Assembly: GCA_010015655.1 (NCBI GenBank)
Contig: ML976725.1
Span: 371,422 to 406,743 of the forward strand
DNA: 35,322 bases
Direction of reading: 5' to 3'
From: Bimuria novae-zelandiae CBS 107.79
Lineage: Eukaryota; Ascomycota; Dothideomycetes; Pleosporales; Didymosphaeriaceae
Both the position numbers and the translations under genes were made by a program. The notes under the pieces are model-generated. The model made no database searches. It saw nothing but the letters and a program-made list of their open reading frames with translations, and had not been told where the DNA came from. Each line of letters begins with the position of its first letter. The stretch's first letter is position 1. Shown one piece after another: positions 29,711 through 35,322 of this stretch.

Positions 29711-29902
29711 ATCCAGCAGAAAATTCTGCCAGGGTGGCGTATTGGTGGCGTTTAGTGGCTTCGCACGAACAACAGCCTGCCTAAAACAGCAAAACTGCTA
29801 GCAGTTTCTACTGGTGCCCCAGAGGTGCAGAAAAAACTGCCAGCAGAGGCTGCCAAACATCGCTATAACGTCACTCCATACTCTTGCTGTTATTATTACC
29901 CC

Positions 29903-31180
29903 ATGGCTCGCATTCGCAGCTCCCCACGTATTCGTTTGCGCAGAACCCTCCCTATTATACTAGCAGCGATCGCTGTAGACCTACAGCGGCAATCTCGATC
30001 GCGCGCCATGCGATTGTTTCTCGATGAGGTGCTCTATAGGCCCACCGGCCTGCGTGTGGATGGGATGGAATATGGCCGTGGGTCGGAGTGGGTAAAGGCT
30101 ATGCGTGAAGGCCACTAGGATAAGAGCTACAACATCACTAGCTTGCATAAGGAGCAATTCGAGGCCCTCCTAGAGCTGCTGATCGACGAGTGATTGACGG
30201 CTTCGGGGGAGGTGGATGCTAACGAGAAGCTAGGCATCTTTATGGCGGTTGTCAGCAAAGATTAGTCGTATCGCTACCTGCGCGAACAATTCCAGCACAG
30301 CACGAGGACTCTACATCGCGCTTTCCACGAGGTACTTACTATCCTGCGCAAGAACCTCTATCCTAAGGTGGTGCGGCCCCTAGAGGATGAGGTACCCTTG
30401 CGGATTTTAATATTAAAAACCTACTCGCCGTTCTTTAATAAATGCCGCAGAGCTGTGGATAGGACCTAGATACCTATTTCTATTAGTAGGAACGCTGTTA
30501 AGCCTAGCGAGAAGTTTCTTATTAAGTTAGTATAGTGGTGTAGGAAGGGTTATTACTTATAGAATGTTTTTACTTATATAGACTTCGACCTTAACTTCTA
30601 GTTTGTTCTTGCTGGATAGGAGGGCTCCGCATATAATACCCGTGTTTTCTAAAATGCCTACTTTAAAGGATTTAAGGCCCTGGCTCTAAATACCTATTTT
30701 TTTTTTTTGCAAATAGTAGCTACTTTTTAATAGATAGGCTATTACTTATTTTTTATTAAAAAATGCGTTATTATATTAGCAAGTAGGATATTAATAGCAG
30801 GAATCTAAAAACGCCTTAAGAGCTATTTAACTTACGGCATTTATTATTAAAGATAGCTATAGAGAGGGCCTTTAGCGTATTAAAAAGGCAGTTTAAGATC
30901 CTTTAGGGAGCCTAATTAGGCTTTAGTATTTAGACTTAAGTGTTTATTATATACGCTTGTGTAGCCCTTTATAACTAGCTTAACAGCTGGCAGGGTATTA
31001 ACGTCGCTACGAAGGCGAATAAGGCGGAGGCGGATAAGTTAATATGCTAGGATAACACTAAAATAGAGGATAGATAGCAATTAAGGCTTACTAACGACAA
31101 ATTTCGCACGGAATTAGCTAAATATATATAAGAATCTTATTAGGAACATAGACAAACGCTTAGATTATAGGCTAGAGACA
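29903..31180 (+). pseudogene. PIF/Harbinger (DDE_Tnp_4) transposase, RIP-mutated
   Basis: The frame begins MARIRSSPRIRLRR at 29903 and can be followed through many stops to about 31180. Landmarks of the Harbinger nuclease: AVDRT (first Asp, codon 30458-30460), KGYYL-stop-NVFTYIDFDLNF, FVLAG-stop-EGSAYNTRVF, where the usual Asp of the GSAHD box is Asn (AAT at 30635-30637), then after a one-base slip in a run of T at about 30702-30711, ANSSYFLIDRLL, ELFNLRH and IERAFSVLKRQFKIL (Glu at 30862-30864). Early stops (TAG 30116, TGA 30191, TAG 30263) stand where Trp is plausible. The 5' 500 bp keeps normal GC; from about 30410 it becomes AT-rich. The partner Myb-like protein usual for this superfamily was not found. 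Confidence 0.75.
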
Positions 31181-34100
31181 TTTTAGGAAAATAATTACCT
31201 TAGCTTATATTTAATTTATCTAGCTTAGCGTTTTAGCTTTATTACAAGTATGGCGCTTGCCTTCGCCTTATCTTAAAATAGAAAGATAATGTAAGGGGCT
31301 GGGTGCTCAAGGAGCCAAAGGTGCTAAAAGAATACTTATAAATTTAATAGAGAGTCTAAAGTTAAGCTTTAGGCGTTAAACTTATATATCTAGGGTTCGC
31401 ATAACTAAGGGTTAATAATCTAAGGTAATAACTAGGCGTAGCCTATTATATACCTCCCTTTCTTTTATTAAGGATAAAGAAAAATCTCCGCGTCTTATTT
31501 TATTTATATAGCTTTATAATTATTTTATTACCTACTTATAATTCTCTTACTATTATAAACCTTTTACTAGTTCTATTCTTGCGTGTCTAATTTTATATCC
31601 TTACTATAAGTAATTATTATAGTAGTGTATTCGCGCTAGTGCGTTTACTTATTATTATATATATAAAATTACTTCTTGCTTAGCTTTTAGACCTTACTCT
31701 TTTATACTCTCTTTTTTTAGCTTAACTTCGTGCGCTATAATATCTTACTTTTAACCTAGTTTTCTTTAACTTCGTGACCTAATTCCTCTTACTATTTTAA
31801 TAAGATAGCTAGCCTTTTATATAATAGCTATATAATAAAAACGCCTAAGCGTTAGAGGCGTGCTACTAATTTTAATAATAAAATAAAAAAAGGCCTGTCT
31901 CTGTTATAATTACTTAGCTACTAACTTAAAAAGACTAAGCTTTTTTAAAATAAAGCTACTGTTTTTAATACTAGCGTAATCCTCCTTAGTTAGCTTACTA
32001 AAAAGTTTAGTCTTTTTAAAGCTTGCAAAGTAAGTTCAAAATTTTTTTATACTTTTTTTTTCTTACTTTTTAACTTGCCTCTTTACTCTTTAACCTTCTT
32101 TTTAGTTTTTTATTAGTCTAGGTATGCGCACTTATTAACTTAATAAGCTTAGCTTTTAGGGTCTAATTTTATTACGCGCGATAATTAAGCGCTAGTATAT
32201 TAATTACGTTACTTATAAACACGTCTATTAGTAGGTGCTAGCAGGCAAGATAGTGTCCTACGAGGAGTGCTATACCTATAAGCTTACTAACTATACTAGA
32301 TAAGTATACTTTAGTCTAACTTATTTTAGATAACTTTAAGGTATGCTCTACTAACTTTCTTTTCCTACTTAGATTTAGCCTACCCTTAATAAAGTTAGCC
32401 GTAAAGAGTTCGCTAACATTATAGTTATTAGTATAAGCTACTTTATAAATAAGATTTTAAAAAGTAGCTAAGAATAAAAGATCTTTTTTACTAACTTTAA
32501 CGCGTTCTATTCTACTTATAAGGTTATTATTATTAATTACTATACCTCCTTTAAGAGCAAGACTACTACTACTTTAGGCCCTATTACTTTTTTTTAAGAC
32601 TTTTTAGCTCTTAGAGCGTATTACTATTATAGTTAAAAAGACTTCTAACCTTCTTTAAATTTATACTACTAACTTTAAAGTATTTTATTAAAATTATAAG
32701 AACCCTTCTATAAGTTCCTTTTAAATAATAAAGCTATTTTTTAAGGCTAATATTATATAGTTCTCTAGCAAGTTTTTTAGTAGTAGATAAGAGTATTATA
32801 ATAGATAGTCTTTAGACGATAGATAATATTCTCGCGAGAGCTAATATACCTACTTAAGCCTACTAGGGCTTACGCTAGCGACTTTAGGCTATTATAATTA
32901 AAGAATGCTTAAGTAAGGAGGATAATAGCTTCTTTAACTTTAATAGTATATTAAAGGGTATAGAAGTAGAACTAAACGTTATTAAAGAGGGTTTTACTAT
33001 TCTTTTAGTAGTTAAAGATACTTTTTTTGCCTAGTTCCTCTTTCCTTTTTACTTTAGTTTACTTTTAAGATTTACTTCTTTTATAAAGGTTATCCCTTAT
33101 TACTATAAGAATTATTTAGTCCCCTTATTATCCTTAGTAGTTTTAAGGGTTTTTTAAGTTACTTTTTTAAAATTTCTTCTTAACTTTCTTTCCTAATACT
33201 TAACTTTATTTTTCAATAATATTATTCCTACCCTTATCTTAGACACCTTTATTTAGCTAGATTTTTTAACTTAGTAAGGTAGGCATCGTAGAGCCTCCTT
33301 TAGGCCTTAATAAAAGCTAATTTAGGAGATATTACGATAGAATCCTATTAAGAGTTTTTTATTATAATTTTAATATAGCTTAGTAAACTTCTCTTAATAA
33401 TTTAATATAATAGCTTAGTTAAGGTTCTTACGAAGTTCCTAAGTTTCTTAAAAGTAGTTTTTTTACTATACTAGGTATTCTACCCTCTTACCTTTACGGA
33501 ACTAGTATTTTTTATATATATTAATTATACTATACTCCTCTTCCCCCTCTTTTATTATAATTACTTTAGGCTAGGCCTTATTAGTAGCTTAGCTAAAAAG
33601 ATGGTTTAACAAGACTAACTTTAGCCTATTTACGTAGAACCTTAGGTGCATATTCGGCGGGATATCTAGTTCTATTACGTAAGAGTTTATTACCTTTTTT
33701 ATAGTAAACTTTTTTTACTTCTAGTCGAGCTTCTTACTTAGATATTAGTTTTAAAGGTAGTTTTTATACTTTAGCTATACCTTATCTCCTTCCTTTAAGA
33801 TTAAAATATTTTTACGTTAATAGTTCGCTAGGCGCTTTTATTCTTATTAAGCTATTACTATTTTTACTTAAGTAAAGTTAAAAACCTTTTTAAACTTTTT
33901 TATTATTACCTTTATGACCTTCTTTATATTAGTTCTAAGCTCTAAGGCTAATCTTTATACCCTAAAGTTCTTAACTAGTTTAACGTTCTAGCTATAGGAT
34001 AGAAAAAAATAAGCTAACTCTTATTAATATAGCTTCTTGCCCTTTAATAGCTATCTAGGCTATAAGAAGCCACTTTATCTAATTATTTTATTACTAATTA

Positions 34101-34345
34101 TAGTACGCCTAGAGGTAGGCTTTAAGGATAAAGTTTATTTATTCTATTTACTTATCTATCTCTAGGTGCTTTGCTATAGACAGTCTTTAGTTAATATTTA
34201 CTTATTTATAGAGTGTAGTTTAAAATTTGCTTACGAATTATTCCCCGCGGACTAACATAATAAAGAAGGGAAAGAAGTAGTCTGCTACCTAGTATTAAAA
34301 AAACGCTATTATAATTATAGGTATATTAAGATTTAAGAGACTAAT
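30410..34345. other. AT-rich RIP block
   Basis: CA and TG dinucleotides are nearly absent while TA is greatly enriched; for example 31501-31560 contains neither CA nor TG. CG dinucleotides survive, which fits CpA-directed C-to-T change rather than general AT drift. The block holds parts of the Harbinger transposase, an unassigned middle (about 31200-32900) in which nothing can be recognised, and the Gypsy remnant. Confidence 0.85.
32940..34345 (-). pseudogene. Gypsy-type (chromovirus) integrase and chromodomain remnant, RIP-mutated
   Basis: Read on the minus strand through TAA/TAG codons, the sequence shows in order: a weak integrase core around 34241-34258 (VRGE then FVSKF, at the place of S-D-R-G...F-V-S), the H-P-E-T-D-G-Q-T-E region near 34142-34174 in degraded form (KHLEIDK then IE), KWLLIA then IAIKG near 34050, a GPY/F-type module near 33700-33830 (KRLANY; ILILKEGDKVWL; LSKKLD), LDIPPNMHLRFYVNRLK near 33620-33670, and a chromodomain near 33400-33520 (FRKGKRVEYLV, later KNYF, RKNLN). 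A lysine-rich tail may run to about 32940. Gag, protease, reverse transcriptase and RNase H are missing. At least one frame change occurs in a poly-T tract near 34000. Order and spacing match chromodomain-bearing Metaviridae. Confidence 0.75.
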
Positions 34346-34937
34346 TGTAACGGCCAGCGATAATGCAGCCTTGCGGCTGGTGGATTGGCGCTATGTACAA
34401 AGACTCAAAGCTAAAAAAGAGAAAGGGATCGAGAGGGCCGAGCAGGCGGCATATAGTCTGCCGCTGTCTGGTAACTGCCATCTCAATGCTGCGACTGCCC
34501 TCTCAGTGTAGCAGCTGCCATCTCACTGCTGCGACTGCCCTCTCAGTGTAGCAGCTGCCATCACAGCGTGGCAGCTGCCATCCATCGCCCTTGTGACGAT
34601 GCCCAGATCACAGCAAGTCCCACGATCGTCACACTAATAAACTTAGAGTCCTTACTAAGTCTATTTATAATTATTATAATATTATTCTATTCTTATTTAA
34701 GTAGTAATAAGGGCTTTAGTAGGCCCTATTTTGCTTCTCTCTATAGTTTAGTTCTTTTATAAATATTATAGTTTTTAATGTACTACCTTACTTAGTTAGA
34801 TATCCCTAGAAAGAAGTAGTCTTAAGTAAAAATTTTATAAGTATTTTTTTATTCTAAGTATTTTAAAGCTAGGGAACTATGCGCGACTACTATTAGCTTT
34901 ATTTATAAAAGTTCTAATTTTAGTACTTATTGTAACA
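34346..34937 (-). mobile_element. Possible LTR, 592 bp, joined directly to the integrase remnant
   Basis: On the minus strand the segment begins TGTTACA and ends CGTTACA, the TG...CA ends expected of an LTR. One half (34346-34636) keeps normal composition and the other (34637-34930) is AT-rich and CA/TG-poor. No second copy and no convincing target duplication were found, so it may be the 5' LTR of an internally deleted Gypsy element, a nested solo LTR, or chance. Confidence 0.35.
34475..34574 (+). repeat. 20-bp minisatellite, five units plus a partial sixth
   Basis: Five contiguous 20-bp units start with CTGCC at 34475, 34495, 34515, 34535 and 34555. Units 2 and 4 are identical and units 1 and 3 differ by one base, so the array also reads as a 40-bp higher-order repeat. 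A partial sixth unit follows at 34575. The array is rich in CA and TG. Confidence 0.92.
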
Positions 34938-35023
34938 GGAACAATCGCTCGTCGACACGAGAACCCTTGGCCAGTCAAGACAGGATTCGAGAGAGTTGCC
35001 AGCTGGGCTCACCTAAGTGGGTC

Positions 35024-35077
35024 TGCTCAGCCCAACCTCTTGGCGCCAAGATTTGGTCGCAAAAGGTGGGCTGAGCA
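35024..35077. repeat. Hairpin-forming inverted repeat with a palindrome in the loop
   Basis: TGCTCAGCCCA (35024-35034) and TGGGCTGAGCA (35067-35077) are perfect 11-bp inverted copies. The loop holds the palindrome TTGGCGCCAA (35040-35049). It lies about 70 bp upstream of the ATG of the last gene, in its promoter or leader, and could be a dimeric regulator site. Confidence 0.7.
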
Positions 35078-35146
35078 ACTCCACTCAAATCTTTTTTAAA
35101 GGGTGGGCTCACCTTCGACGACTTTGTTCACTTTCCAACTCGAACT

Positions 35147-35322
35147 ATGTCTACGGAAGGTAATAGCTTCCTAATGTATTACCAATGCATTGTCATTTTA
35201 TGTCTAATATATAACTCCAGATGATGTCATTCATGCAATTGAGACGCCAGCACCCTGGGGCGACTATACTTCCCAGGACGACCCTACCTATCATCGCATG
35301 ATAGATTATATCAACAGTCGAT
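35147..35322 (+). CDS. Unrecognised protein, N-terminal part (3' end outside window)
   Basis: The first exon (35147-35159) is MSTE plus one base; a 61-bp intron (GTAATA...CTCCAG, with TCTAATA as a possible branch site) ends at 35220; exon 2 is open from 35221 to the end of the window. The join gives MSTEDDVIHAIETPAPWGDY and then TSQDDPTYHRMIDYINSR. The start is acidic and hydrophilic with no signal peptide. I do not recognise the family from these 38 residues. The gene begins only about 200 bp from the edge of the RIP block, so its promoter lies between that block and the ATG. The splice sites and continuing frame make a real gene likely. Confidence 0.6.

Noticed and set aside
31180..32940. 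Further transposon genes in the middle of the RIP block
   Set aside because: Both strands were scanned by eye for reverse transcriptase and gag landmarks; nothing could be recognised through the mutation, so no call is made.
1..35322. A defence island, secondary-metabolite cluster or other multi-gene system
   Set aside because: No polyketide synthase, peptide synthetase, P450, transporter or nuclease set is present. The gene content is Myb regulators, one HET gene, a RING-type ORF and transposons, so no new multi-gene system is claimed beyond the linked Myb genes.

Overview
The window reads as a filamentous ascomycete (Pezizomycotina; a dothideomycete is the best guess, by inference). The grounds are short GT-AG introns of 49-127 bp, an intact HET-domain gene, a DUF6604-type remnant, fungal Myb/SANT proteins, and strong repeat-induced point mutation (RIP): transposon frames broken only by TAA/TAG, and an AT-rich block almost without CA and TG dinucleotides. 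No rRNA, tRNA or CRISPR array was seen.

Layout. 1-4.2 kb is a transposon graveyard: the 3' end of a hAT transposase, a broken DUF6604 gene beginning right after it, and a 562-bp hAT deletion derivative with an 8-bp target duplication. 6.0-14.4 kb holds three host Myb/SANT genes: a 305-aa gene on the minus strand at 6.0-7.0 kb, a six-exon 207-aa gene at 9.2-10.2 kb, and a two-exon gene of about 345 aa at 13.3-14.4 kb. All three share a phase-0 intron at the same place in a Myb repeat. Between the last two lies what looks like a decayed RING-IBR-RING (RBR) ubiquitin ligase. 14.4-19.0 kb has no firmly supported gene.

19.6-24.0 kb: a small RING-type ORF, a full-length RIP-inactivated hAT transposase with its own intron, and a 310-aa membrane protein. 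The start of the membrane protein overlaps an inverted copy of the 3' end of the RING ORF. 25.06-26.33 kb is an apparently intact Tc1/mariner element (62-bp inverted repeats, TA duplication, DD34E transposase) that split an older decayed frame. 27.25-29.32 kb is an intact 688-aa HET gene.

29.4-34.9 kb is nested repeats: a 216-bp MITE in one unit of a short tandem repeat, a RIP-mutated PIF/Harbinger transposase, and a minus-strand Gypsy chromovirus remnant (integrase, GPY/F, chromodomain). Its integrase ends at an LTR-like segment that carries a 20-bp minisatellite. The window closes with the first two exons of an unrecognised gene. The host genes are not an operon. The main story is transposon layering and RIP around three Myb genes and one HET gene.
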